NCBI GenBank assembly: GCA_910577555.1
Contig: CAJTLF010000001.1
Span: 1 to 64,000 of the forward strand
Length of the DNA: 64,000 nucleotides
From: an uncultured Christensenella sp.
GTDB lineage: Bacteria > Bacillota > Clostridia > Christensenellales > Borkfalkiaceae
Reading direction: 5' to 3'
The translations under genes and the position numbers were made by a program. Of this stretch, positions 54,633 through 63,678 are shown one piece after another. The first letter of the stretch is position 1, and each line of letters begins with the position of its first letter. The notes under the pieces were generated by a model. It was not told the origin of the DNA. It did no database searches and saw nothing but the letters and a program-made list of their open reading frames with translations.

Positions 54633-57140
54633 TTACGAAAAATCGATATATTGCTCACTCAAATTTAAATAATGCAAGGGCAAAGGTAAGTTTGTGACAG
54701 AATTGTATTGAGGAGAAAGATGCCTTAATTGATTCAGGAAATTTATCACTTCAAACGAATCATCATTTTCGCATAAACTTAAAGGAAAATATTCTAATAA
54801 TCTTTTCCCTTTATATGATTTATTGGAATTGGAATAACTATACTCTTTATTACCGTCGTTGTATGTCCTATCATTCCTTTTTTCAGTAACACTTGCGTAA
54901 TAAACTTCTTTATATTTAAAAATTCCGTCAGCGAATCCAGTTGTATTATATCCATCGGTAAAGTAATAATTAGGGATCTCATCATTGTCTCTAATTCTTA
55001 CAACTCGAAGTTTAGAATTATTTAAGTTAAATGAAACGGAACAAAGCTTATTGCCTATATCAATATTATGGGGTCTATACTCGCCCATATAAGAATACGT
55101 ACTTATTTTTTTATTAGAAATTCCCGGCCACAACTCACCTCTAACAAACCCATCACCGGAGACAATGACAATTGCATCTTGATAGCGGTAATAATTTTCC
55201 AAGCCTTTAATTTTTTGCTCTATATATCTTTTTGATGCTTCAAGGCACAGCTTATCGCAATCCCTGTTCATTGATAGTTTACAAAATTCTATACAAGCTT
55301 GATAATAACTCGTAGGCAATCCATTATTCACCACAGGGCTTTCAACAGTAATTAGTCTATCGCTTATATCATACTTTAACAGCATCGGTACAGCACGTAT
55401 ATTTGCGCCTGACATAGTTTTAATATTTGAATGTGCGCCAATAGCTAAAATGGGATATCTTAAAAATTTATCGAGTTTAGTAGCACGTTTTGTATATCCG
55501 AATTGGCGAAGCAAATCATATATTGCAACCGATATTTTATGCGGCAACCCATTAACTTCTTTAGTGTCGTTTTCATCTATCGGATTAATAAACTGAGTAA
55601 CGCGATTAGTCAATGCAAATCCACAACGCAGCAGATTTTTTGCATCCTTAACGTTTTTATCGTCTTTATTTCTTGGCAGAATTATAATACTACCGACTAT
55701 TAAATTTCTTGGAGCCTGCCCTACACTTTCGCTAACTTGTCTAATTCTTTCCGTTCTTTTTGATACATTATTGTAATCTTGAATTAAAATAGGGTCGGCA
55801 AAATTCTTTAACGGAAGTTTTTGTATATCAATTCTAAAATCTTCAGTATCTGTATTAATTACAACCTTTAACCCATCTTCTATTTTTTTCGCCAGTTCAT
55901 TATCATTGCTTAACGAATAAATTTCTATCCTTGCCCCACTAAAACCTGTATTTGATAAACATTTGCAAATATCAATCCCATTTGGAGCCCACGTATCTTT
56001 ATCTTCTTTTAATGGCGCGGGATTTAATCTTGCGGCTCTTGCTTTTACTTTATTTAACGTATCGCTCTTTGATACGAATTTTTTAATCAAGTCATAAATT
56101 GCAGTATAAAACGTAACTTTATCAAGAGCGCTTATTCCCGTTCCGATTTTAGATTCGCCGGAAAAGCTATTTTCAGTTGAACATGTGCAATAAATCTGTG
56201 GATTACTTTTTGTTTCATCATTGTAAAACTCTATTCTGTTCAGAACATCATCTGCTTTCGGTAAACTATTCGGGTATGCAAAGTTGTAACAGCTTTCATC
56301 AGCATCTTTCCATGTTACCTGATTATAGTTAGATAACATAGTAATCTTATAATAAATAGGCTTGCTATTATGTTTAACGTAAACGCTCATGTTATTTCTT
56401 AAATACTTTTTTGAGCGCGCTGAGGTGTTTTTAAATATTCTTCTGCTACAGTTTAAAAGAAGCATTGAAGAAGTCGTATTACGCCCGGGAATTGTTTGTA
56501 ATCCAAAAGAAAAAACGTAGGCATACAAATCACCTTTATATCCTTTAATGACTTGCGACATTAACTCATTGCGCCCGGAATAATTCAACACCAATTCTGT
56601 ATTATCGTAAACAATAGATTTACCAATCATACTCTCCATCAGTTTAAGGCAAAAGCCGTTGTAAGCATATTGGCTTGCTATGATTCCGTTTTCGTCAATA
56701 ATCTCCACATATTCGGTATTAATATACTTTAACAACTCTTGCGGATTTATCAAGTTGATAAATTTAGTTAATGCCTCCTGCACCCCATCGTTCTTTAAAT
56801 ACTTAACATAAAATGATTGCGCAGCTGCTTGCAAATTGATGCAAATATCTTGGCATACATTAGCGTCTATTTTCTTTAAGCAAACAATCCACTTTGAATC
56901 ATCACTTCCCTTACGCATACTGTTAATTTCAATTAACCCATGCACCCAATTGGCACAAATTTGGCTAAGTGCGCTACATAAAGGTAAATTATACTTATCA
57001 TAGTCATATTTGGAGTTTGCCGTAATTGCCAGTTCAGCCAAGCATTCCTTCCATAAAGGAGGGAATCCAACAGTATAAGTTTTAATCGTTAAAGCTTTCG
57101 GGATAAAAGCCATCATCTGAAGTTGTTTCTGTTGACTCAT
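54633..57140 (-). CDS. pPIWI-RE family protein (prokaryotic PIWI homologue)
   Basis: An 835-residue member of the pPIWI-RE family of PIWI-like proteins with conserved Arg and Glu. The C-terminal RNase H-fold domain (about residues 560-835) carries the family landmarks: LRVVRIRDNDEIPNYY, TTGFADGIFKYKEVYYASVTEK split over adjacent segments, LLEYFPLSLCENDD, LNQLRHLSPQY (Arg806) and LPLPLHY...SEQYI (Glu829). The N-terminal half corresponds to the pPIWI_RE_X and MID-like regions (NLIVGSIIILPRNK lies near the MID domain). The family is predicted to use a guide or sense R-loops in defence against invading DNA. The gene overlaps the helicase before it by 59 bp. AAGGAG is about 11 nt before the ATG. 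Confidence 0.9.
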   Translation of the reverse strand: MSQQKQLQMMAFIPKALTIKTYTVGFPPLWKECLAELAITANSKYDYDKYNLPLCSALSQICANWVHGLIEINSMRKGSDDSKWIVCLKKIDANVCQDICINLQAAAQSFYVKYLKNDGVQEALTKFINLINPQELLKYINTEYVEIIDENGIIASQYAYNGFCLKLMESMIGKSIVYDNTELVLNYSGRNELMSQVIKGYKGDLYAYVFSFGLQTIPGRNTTSSMLLLNCSRRIFKNTSARSKKYLRNNMSVYVKHNSKPIYYKITMLSNYNQVTWKDADESCYNFAYPNSLPKADDVLNRIEFYNDETKSNPQIYCTCSTENSFSGESKIGTGISALDKVTFYTAIYDLIKKFVSKSDTLNKVKARAARLNPAPLKEDKDTWAPNGIDICKCLSNTGFSGARIEIYSLSNDNELAKKIEDGLKVVINTDTEDFRIDIQKLPLKNFADPILIQDYNNVSKRTERIRQVSESVGQAPRNLIVGSIIILPRNKDDKNVKDAKNLLRCGFALTNRVTQFINPIDENDTKEVNGLPHKISVAIYDLLRQFGYTKRATKLDKFLRYPILAIGAHSNIKTMSGANIRAVPMLLKYDISDRLITVESPVVNNGLPTSYYQACIEFCKLSMNRDCDKLCLEASKRYIEQKIKGLENYYRYQDAIVIVSGDGFVRGELWPGISNKKISTYSYMGEYRPHNIDIGNKLCSVSFNLNNSKLRVVRIRDNDEIPNYYFTDGYNTTGFADGIFKYKEVYYASVTEKRNDRTYNDGNKEYSYSNSNKSYKGKRLLEYFPLSLCENDDSFEVINFLNQLRHLSPQYNSVTNLPLPLHYLNLSEQYIDFS

Positions 57141-60100
57141 AATTTACATTCTCCTTTAATGCGTTATAAAATGATTCATATAATGCTTTCGCTACATATC
57201 CATCCGTTTTTATCAAATAATCTATGTAATCACATATTTCTTTTAATATTTCAAAAGACCCGTCTCCTCTTCCGCCGTTAAATGCGCCGTCAGCAAAATA
57301 AATTCTTGGCGGTTCACCAATTTTCGATATATCGCTAACTCTGGCAGACCTACCATAAATTTGGTCTAACATAATAAATACCGTTGCAACTACATCTCTC
57401 TTGCTTTCATCCGATAAAAATCTAAGCCCTGCCGCACTATCTTTCTGCATCATATCCCAAAATTTTCCTGCTTCCGTTTTTACTTTATCAGAAAACACGC
57501 CCCAATCATCAACGATTGCATTGCAAAAGCGCATTGAAATATAGCCGTTTAATTTGCTGACTTTCAATGATATGTCATCAGGCACAGACATAGGTCTTAC
57601 TAAAAAGAAAATACTTCTTATTGCTGAATTTGCGTTCTTATCTAATATGTTATATCCCCTACATATAACAGCTGCCGGAGCAACAAGAATCTTCTCTTCC
57701 GCATTGTCAAAATAAATAAGGTCATTTTTCCTTAACATACAATTTTCCGAACGGGTTTCGTCATCACGGATTAATACGGCGCATTTATGAGCACTCTTTA
57801 TATCATTAAGTAGCCTTTTGGTATGAATCCATGTTTCATGCGCTTCGTCGTAACTGTTGACAATAAACAATATCTTCCCGGGTTTATTTAACTCTGCTTC
57901 TATATCTGGACGTATTTCATAAAGTAATTTTGAAATCCGCTCCGCTCTCCCTTCTTGATTTCCGCCAGAAATAACTGTAGTTGCACCACATGTGCGAATT
58001 ATTGACTTGCTTAAATAATCAGTTGTTTCTTCTGAAGATTCAAGTATATAATTCACCGGAGCATTTATATGGTATTGTAACGAACCGGGAGCATAACTTG
58101 AGCCTGAAAGCAAAATAGTATGTGGGCCCAAAGGGGTACCCTCCTCATTAACTTTTAACCACGGCAAAGAAAGCATCAGATATCTACCGCAGGCATATTG
58201 CCTGTATATTTTAAGTTTCTCATCAGATTTGGAATACATCATACCGAAAATATTACCCATTGGTGCCGACGGCAAGAATTTTTGTTGAGTTATAAATCTT
58301 GCTTGCAAAAAATCTGATATGTTGTTATTACGAAGCACTTCTCTATCAACCGATTTCGCGGCATCATCTATTCTGTAAACAAATCTATCAAAGAAAATAA
58401 CCTTTAGAAGTAATTGTATATGACGGTAATCTTTTTTGTCTATATGGATTTTATGATTCGAAAATAATCTATCAAGCCTTGCGGCTACATGACTGTCTTC
58501 TCTACAAGAACCATCAATAATCTCAGATAATTGGTTTGTCAAATCATTATTATACAATATATCTTCATTTTGCACATTAACGCATTGTCTCAACGCATCT
58601 TCTAATTTCTGGTCAATTTTATCAGAATGCATTTTTTCAATTAACGTAAGCGCAGAAAATGTTGAAGTAACTAAATTTTTCCAAGCACCTTTTTCTGTCT
58701 TTATTAGCTCATCTATATCATAAGATATTGCATCATATACAGATATCGCATCACGAGTAAGATTAAAAAATCTTCTTTCGTTTCTATCTCTGTCTACTGC
58801 CGAATGATTCTTTTTCATATCAACTGCACTGGCATCTGCTTGTGAATTTATGAAATCATTAAATGCTGTATTCGGCGCAAAAAAATCATCTAACGTATTT
58901 TGCACTCTGTCACATTCATCAAACATTACCACGTCAAAATTATCTATTACATCTTCTAAAAAAAGATGATGGTTTTTACCTATAAATGAAGCCGCTAACC
59001 CAGCCACAGTAGTAATTACTATTGAAGATTTTTCAGCCTCCCGAAGCATTGCAGCTCCCGGACACATTTCAAAATAGGGACACCTGTATTTTCCGAAATG
59101 TTTTTGTTCAGTATCGCATGAATGCAGATTATAACAGGGTCTTTCGCTAAATTCCCAAGCTGTTTTATTTTCGTTATTTAAGCCGTTTAAAATGCAGGGT
59201 GCCGATAAATATTTTGCAATATCTTCTTCAAGATATTTTTCGCCTTTTTTTAATAATGAATATGAGTATTTCTCTTGATTTGATTTGCCTATTAATGGAG
59301 AAACAGATATTGATAATTCCTTAAAATATTTGTAGTATTCAATAACTTCATTGATTGAATTTAAAACAATTACTGCCCTATATCCGCTTTCAGCAAGATA
59401 AAAGCTTATGACCTTTAATAACGTACTTTTGCCTGAACCTACCATTCCTACAACGTTAACTAGGTCTTCTATGCTCAAAACATCACTTTTATTTTTTACG
59501 TTTACTAATTTGTTTTTAGTTAAAACATTATAGCAATAATCATCTGCCTTTATATTTTTCATTTTTAAAGCAGTTTTTAATAAATCCTCATATTTTATTT
59601 CAATTTTCTTTCTCTGCTTTACACGGCTCTTTTCTTCGACAACGCCATCTATTCTACAATTAAAGTTATCGGGAATATCAATAGTAACAGCCTGTTTATC
59701 TTCTCGATAAAATTTATATCTACCGACATTTGCCATCGGCATATTTCTTTGTGTTTTTTCTTTTGCATTAATATAATCCCAATAATAATGTTCCCTATCT
59801 GAAACAGTGATATTTTTATCTGTTTTTACTAAAATATTGTTCTCAACATTATAAAGCCGAATATTCTCATACCGCTTGTCCATATATAAGCAAAAATCTT
59901 TCTCCCACTGCATTTTTGATGCATATACAAGAAATTTTATTCTTGCTTGCTGTAACCAAAAAAGCTGTTCATTCTTTAAGCTATGGCTTATTAGTTGATA
60001 CCCTCTTAAAAGAACATATGCTTTTGATGGGTTTAACTTCGGTGATACTTTTAACAAGACACACAAAACGTTTTCAATTTTTAAAAAAGCAGAAAGACTT

Positions 60101-60162
60101 AATTCGCTAAAATCGTCGAAATAGCCTTTTAGGGCTTTTTTGAGTAGTTCCATATTAGCCAT
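57082..60162 (-). CDS. XPD/DinG-like Fe-S helicase of the pPIWI-RE module
   Basis: A 1,026-residue superfamily 2 helicase. The N-terminal about 230 residues match the position of the pPIWI_RE_Z accessory domain. Walker A is GMVGSGKST (239-247). Four cysteines (343, 349, 361, 367) lie between Walker A and the DECD box (415-418), the arrangement of the XPD/DinG iron-sulfur cluster. The C-terminal half carries the second motor domain (RYLMLSLPWLKV; FIMLDQIYGRSARVS resembles motif VI). DinG-type helicases unwind 5'-tailed duplexes, D-loops and R-loops. The gene overlaps the nuclease gene before it by 8 bp and the pPIWI-RE gene after it by 59 bp. GGCGGAG precedes the ATG. Confidence 0.9.
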   Translation of the reverse strand: MANMELLKKALKGYFDDFSELSLSAFLKIENVLCVLLKVSPKLNPSKAYVLLRGYQLISHSLKNEQLFWLQQARIKFLVYASKMQWEKDFCLYMDKRYENIRLYNVENNILVKTDKNITVSDREHYYWDYINAKEKTQRNMPMANVGRYKFYREDKQAVTIDIPDNFNCRIDGVVEEKSRVKQRKKIEIKYEDLLKTALKMKNIKADDYCYNVLTKNKLVNVKNKSDVLSIEDLVNVVGMVGSGKSTLLKVISFYLAESGYRAVIVLNSINEVIEYYKYFKELSISVSPLIGKSNQEKYSYSLLKKGEKYLEEDIAKYLSAPCILNGLNNENKTAWEFSERPCYNLHSCDTEQKHFGKYRCPYFEMCPGAAMLREAEKSSIVITTVAGLAASFIGKNHHLFLEDVIDNFDVVMFDECDRVQNTLDDFFAPNTAFNDFINSQADASAVDMKKNHSAVDRDRNERRFFNLTRDAISVYDAISYDIDELIKTEKGAWKNLVTSTFSALTLIEKMHSDKIDQKLEDALRQCVNVQNEDILYNNDLTNQLSEIIDGSCREDSHVAARLDRLFSNHKIHIDKKDYRHIQLLLKVIFFDRFVYRIDDAAKSVDREVLRNNNISDFLQARFITQQKFLPSAPMGNIFGMMYSKSDEKLKIYRQYACGRYLMLSLPWLKVNEEGTPLGPHTILLSGSSYAPGSLQYHINAPVNYILESSEETTDYLSKSIIRTCGATTVISGGNQEGRAERISKLLYEIRPDIEAELNKPGKILFIVNSYDEAHETWIHTKRLLNDIKSAHKCAVLIRDDETRSENCMLRKNDLIYFDNAEEKILVAPAAVICRGYNILDKNANSAIRSIFFLVRPMSVPDDISLKVSKLNGYISMRFCNAIVDDWGVFSDKVKTEAGKFWDMMQKDSAAGLRFLSDESKRDVVATVFIMLDQIYGRSARVSDISKIGEPPRIYFADGAFNGGRGDGSFEILKEICDYIDYLIKTDGYVAKALYESFYNALKENVNYESTETTSDDGFYPESFND

Positions 60163-61273
60163 TTTTTAACTCCGCCTTTATCATCTTCTTTAGCATACTC
60201 ATAGAAATACAACTAAAATTGCTATTCTTGATTACACTATTACAAATTTTAAGATATGCAGTGTTTTTCCTTATGATATTATCTGAAATAACGTAAAACC
60301 CTTTATCTATATTTGCGTTATAAAATTTGTTGTCATTTTTTATCTCCCCACTCAGCGTATAAGGGTTTACAAAAGTTTTAGCATCGATACCCCAACATAC
60401 ACTATTAGGAAACACAATCTTTATGTCATAGCGGTCAAGTTCAGGCCACAATTCGTTATTTAAATTAAATTGCTTGCAAAAATCGCGTATCTCAAGTTCC
60501 AACTTACCGGGATAGCTTACGTATCTTGCGACACCGTGCTTGAGTCTCAAGGCGAATTCTTCACCTACAACATCTAAATCCGTTCTATTTAATTTCAATC
60601 CATCTACACAATCAAAATGACAGCATTTGGGTTGAATGCCCTTAAACGATAAAGTCCATCCACAATTGGGGCACTTATACAGTTCTTCTGGCATATATTC
60701 ATACGCCTCATTGAGAATATTCTGAATAGCTGAATCTGTATTATATTTAATTAAAAAACTATTCCGTTTTCTAATCGTCAGCAAAGGATTCTCAATTAAG
60801 AATTGACGAACATCCACATATTTGTCTTGCGACAAATCTCTCATTAAATTATATACTGTGTGTTCATCAATCGCTGACAAATCATTTTCCGTCGCTTCAA
60901 GATAATCCAAGCACTCATCGGAAAGTTCATAACTTCTTTCATCTTTCTTTAAATAAATTAATTGCCCCATTTCCCAAAACGGTTCTTTTCGTAATTTTTC
61001 CAAAGCAATATTATTCCATTCTTTGAACCATGTTTTTACAGGTGAAGTAAACATATTGCAAATCATTTCTGTTTCATTTAAAGTAGTTAAATAATTCTTT
61101 AAATCCTCACCTTCTTTCGCAACATATTGTAAAGCTAAAGCACAAAACATGTTTATCCCTTGACGAAGCAATAATCCCGTTCGATACTGCTCGGGATCAT
61201 CACTTGAAAGTTTCTCTTTAAGCCCGAAAGCAATATGAGCAAACATTTTTTCAAATATAGCATCTTGTTCCAT
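60155..61273 (-). CDS. pPIWI-RE module PD-(D/E)XK endonuclease
   Basis: A 372-residue protein with an alpha-helical N-terminal region (about 1-195, corresponding to pPIWI_RE_Y), a zinc-ribbon (CPNCGW...CCHFDC, about residues 200-225) and a C-terminal restriction-endonuclease fold. The active site reads ELDRYDIKIVF (Asp283) and WGIDAKTF (Asp297, Lys299). In pPIWI-RE loci this nuclease, a DinG-type helicase and the PIWI protein form the conserved trio. It is the first gene of the operon. TAAGGAG lies 8 nt before the ATG and immediately after the T-run of a terminator in the leader, so its expression depends on read-through. Confidence 0.88.
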   Translation of the reverse strand: MEQDAIFEKMFAHIAFGLKEKLSSDDPEQYRTGLLLRQGINMFCALALQYVAKEGEDLKNYLTTLNETEMICNMFTSPVKTWFKEWNNIALEKLRKEPFWEMGQLIYLKKDERSYELSDECLDYLEATENDLSAIDEHTVYNLMRDLSQDKYVDVRQFLIENPLLTIRKRNSFLIKYNTDSAIQNILNEAYEYMPEELYKCPNCGWTLSFKGIQPKCCHFDCVDGLKLNRTDLDVVGEEFALRLKHGVARYVSYPGKLELEIRDFCKQFNLNNELWPELDRYDIKIVFPNSVCWGIDAKTFVNPYTLSGEIKNDNKFYNANIDKGFYVISDNIIRKNTAYLKICNSVIKNSNFSCISMSMLKKMIKAELKNG

Positions 61274-61441
61274 CTATTTTCTCCTTAAAAAAATCCGTCC
61301 TTCAAAACACTGAAGGACGGATTATTGTTTATCTTTGAAGATTCAAAGCGCTAATCTCATCTAAAGCAAGTTGTAGTAATTTATTCACCCAAAAGGTTGT
61401 CTACAAGATTACTTATACTACATATTGTGTTTTTCTAGGAC
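61274..61441 (-). promoter_or_regulatory. Structured leader RNA of the pPIWI-RE operon
   Basis: A leader of about 168 nt runs from the predicted start near 61441 to the first start codon. It can form TGTAGTA...TACTACA pairing enclosing ACC-TTTT-GGGT, then the small hairpin CTTTGAA-TC-TTCAAAG, then a terminator. CTTCAAAG of the small hairpin can also pair with TTTTGAAG in the 3' arm of the terminator, a possible antiterminator. No leader peptide with a ribosome site is visible, and no known riboswitch class is recognised. Confidence 0.6.
61292..61323 (-). terminator. Intrinsic terminator 18 nt before the first pPIWI-RE operon gene
   Basis: A perfect 13-bp stem (61292-61304 and 61311-61323), 6-nt loop, followed on the minus strand by seven T and then directly by the ribosome site. 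It also stops read-through from the UDG gene upstream. Because the only good promoter lies upstream of it, it must be passed for the operon to be expressed. Confidence 0.92.
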
Positions 61442-61447
61442 AATTGC

Positions 61448-61476
61448 ATATTAACATACAAATTATCCTTTGTCAA
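61448..61476 (-). promoter_or_regulatory. Promoter of the pPIWI-RE operon
   Basis: Minus-strand TTGACA (61471-61476), 17-bp spacer, TAATAT (61448-61453). The start would be near 61441. It lies between the UDG stop and the attenuator. Confidence 0.8.
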
Positions 61477-61538
61477 GCCTTTTATAAAAATAATTAATTT
61501 TTGATATGTTTACTCTTCTTTTACTAATCTATAAAAAT

Positions 61539-62651
61539 TTAATTGTCCAATTCTTCTATTGTTAAATTTTTGTAAATGACTGGATTTTTTAACATACTTC
61601 TTCCAGCATTTTCCTGTCGAAGGATGTATTTCATTGGAGCAGTCATATATACGGCGGTTTTAATAGAACCCTCTGTCGCATCTTTATATTGTTCAACAAA
61701 TTGATCGATAAAATCGCGCTCAGCTTTACTCAAGTTTAAAGTTTCACCAAACGAAGTTGACATTAAAATTGGTTGTCTACCAATCATGGCCGTATGTATT
61801 TTGTCATTTTCGTGAACTATGTTTTTTAAATACGGAATCCACGGGCCTTCTTGCATTCGAAGATAAATACAATTAGACATTGTTTGTTGATACCTATTTA
61901 AATAATTATAGTCTATTAAATATAATAATTTTGTCAATTTAAAGAAAGATATTCGTTTAGCCTTAAAAACTATGTATTCAACCATCAACGCAATTTTTGC
62001 CTGCAATTTTGATACATCTTTCAATTGTTGACGTCTATTATTTTCTTGCTTTTTAATGCCAGTCTTGGGAGACACTTCATGTGACAGAGAAATAAAATCT
62101 GCACGTTGTTGAGTTAAAGAACGATGAATTGCGGCTCTTGGGCTCATATGATACATAGGAAATAATTTTACTCCATGCCATGGTACCAAAGTTGCAACAT
62201 CATTTCTTAACTCATAATTGTGACTTTCAATATTGTTTAACGCTTCTAATGCTCTCCCACCTAATGTTACTATTACTTCAGGCTTAATTAATTCTAGAAT
62301 CATTTCCAAATAGTAGCTGCAATTGCTTATTTCCTCATGCGTGGGGGTAGAATTATTGCCGTTATCATCTTGAGGATTACACAGGATTGCATTAGTAATA
62401 AAAATATCATCTCTACTCCAGCCAATGTTTGCTAAAAGCGTTTCAAAATTATTGCCTGTAACATCACCATATAAAGGTATACCTGTACATTCCGCACCTA
62501 AGCGTCCGGGTGCTTCAGCAATAAACACAACCTTTGAACTAATATTACCATTTAAAACGGATAATACCTTTTTCCGATTGCACATTCTTTGACATATATT
62601 ACATCTTGCGACAGAAGATAACAAACTATTGAAATAATCTAATTTATTCAT
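61539..62651 (-). CDS. Uracil-DNA-glycosylase-like protein fused to a Panacea (DUF4065) domain
   Basis: A 370-residue fusion. Residues 1-190 are a UDG superfamily domain of the Fe-S-containing family 4/5 type: N-terminal CNICQRMC, the motif-1 block FIAEAPGRLGAE, GDVTGNNFETLL, FITNAILCNP and YHMSPRAAIHR. Residues about 215-365 are a Panacea (DUF4065, SocA-like) domain with FKLTKLLYLIDYNYL and the GPW block. Panacea proteins act as antitoxins or adaptors in toxin-antitoxin pairs; here no separate toxin is seen next to it. The ATG overlaps the radical SAM gene by 8 bp, with TTAGGAG before it. The UDG part may cut or sense an unusual base; its activity is not proven. Confidence 0.85.
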   Translation of the reverse strand: MNKLDYFNSLLSSVARCNICQRMCNRKKVLSVLNGNISSKVVFIAEAPGRLGAECTGIPLYGDVTGNNFETLLANIGWSRDDIFITNAILCNPQDDNGNNSTPTHEEISNCSYYLEMILELIKPEVIVTLGGRALEALNNIESHNYELRNDVATLVPWHGVKLFPMYHMSPRAAIHRSLTQQRADFISLSHEVSPKTGIKKQENNRRQQLKDVSKLQAKIALMVEYIVFKAKRISFFKLTKLLYLIDYNYLNRYQQTMSNCIYLRMQEGPWIPYLKNIVHENDKIHTAMIGRQPILMSTSFGETLNLSKAERDFIDQFVEQYKDATEGSIKTAVYMTAPMKYILRQENAGRSMLKNPVIYKNLTIEELDN

Positions 62652-63678
62652 ATTGTTCTCCTAACTTAAAGCAAGCAGGATCCTTTCCTGAATCCAATGA
62701 ACCCGAGCTCAGAAATTTTTGTGCTAAACAGCCAGATAAACATTTATGATATAAATTGCAGTTATAACATTCGCTTTTTTCTCTATTTTCCAAATGCTTT
62801 CTTACCTTATTTAAGTAAGAAGAATTATTCCAGCAATCCTTTAAAGTTGAATTCGTCAATGTATTATCTTTTACTTCTTCTGTAATTTGACTAGCTTTAA
62901 TTTGTTTAAAAGCGTCACAAGGATATATAGTTAAATCCGGTGCAATTATCATTCGATTAATTGCGGCTAAACATTTAGGATTATCGTTGAGTAGCAAGAC
63001 ATTAAATGGTGAGCCTGTACGGATATTAAAACCATTTAGCCTTATTTGTTTAATTATTTTAATTAATTCTTTATTCTGTTTATGCGTAAGAGTGTCTTTA
63101 TCCTTTATTAAGTTACCTCTCCCTTGTGGCACAAACCGCAAAACGCTTACAGTCTCAACACCAATAGATTTAGCCAGTTCTACAATATCAATAAGTTTTC
63201 TATAGTTTGAAGCCAACGCGACAAAATGAATTTCTGGAGTAATTTTATTTCGTCTACAGATACTTATGGCTTCCATCGTCTTTTTAAAACTGTCTCGTTG
63301 TCTTGTAACTCGAATGTGCTCTTGTTCAATAGGAGAGTATACGCTAAATATAGCCTTATTTAATCCTGCACATGATAAACCCGATATAATACTTTCTATG
63401 TTATCACAATTGCCGGATGTATAAATTGCACTTTTTATTCCATATTTGTTGCAAAGACTTATACAGTTAGAAAGGCCAGACCAAATTAAAGGTTCGCCGC
63501 CAGAAAAAGCTATTTCCTTAACGCCCATTTCGATAGCTTGATGAATTATATCTAAACACTTATCTTCCGAAATATTCAACTCATTGCTTGCTCCTGCGTT
63601 ACTTGAACAATGAACACAAGATAAAGGACAATTGTATGTAACTTCTATTTTCAATTCTTCTAAAGTGTATTTATTCAT
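62644..63678 (-). CDS. Radical SAM/SPASM protein
   Basis: A 344-residue radical SAM enzyme. The cluster motif is YNCPLSCVHCSS (Cys17, Cys21, Cys24), followed by the SAM-binding FSGGEPL. The C-terminal SPASM-like Cys cluster reads CYNCNLYHKCLSGC with a later PAC, so one or two auxiliary iron-sulfur clusters are likely. SPASM proteins often modify ribosomal peptides, but no precursor peptide gene is seen; between a thymidylate-synthase-like gene and a UDG-like gene a nucleotide or base substrate is also possible. It overlaps both neighbours by 8 bp. The start ATG overlaps the end of the upstream gene, and its ribosome site is weak. Confidence 0.88.
   Translation of the reverse strand: MNKYTLEELKIEVTYNCPLSCVHCSSNAGASNELNISEDKCLDIIHQAIEMGVKEIAFSGGEPLIWSGLSNCISLCNKYGIKSAIYTSGNCDNIESIISGLSCAGLNKAIFSVYSPIEQEHIRVTRQRDSFKKTMEAISICRRNKITPEIHFVALASNYRKLIDIVELAKSIGVETVSVLRFVPQGRGNLIKDKDTLTHKQNKELIKIIKQIRLNGFNIRTGSPFNVLLLNDNPKCLAAINRMIIAPDLTIYPCDAFKQIKASQITEEVKDNTLTNSTLKDCWNNSSYLNKVRKHLENREKSECYNCNLYHKCLSGCLAQKFLSSGSLDSGKDPACFKLGEQYE

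Noticed and set aside
44709..61273. Reading the operon as DISARM, Druantia, Dpd or BREX
   Set aside because: The DUF1998 helicase alone resembles parts of some of these, but no methylase, PLD, PglX/PglZ, DruA-D or DpdA-like gene is present. The pPIWI-RE trio gives a better identity.
61274..61441. Known riboswitch or T-box in the pPIWI-RE leader
   Set aside because: I see no T-box sequence or other familiar conserved core; only the terminator and small hairpins are supported.
61539..63678. Including the UDG-Panacea and radical SAM genes in the pPIWI-RE operon
   Set aside because: A strong terminator and a separate consensus promoter lie between them, so they are a different transcription unit, although both may belong to the same island.
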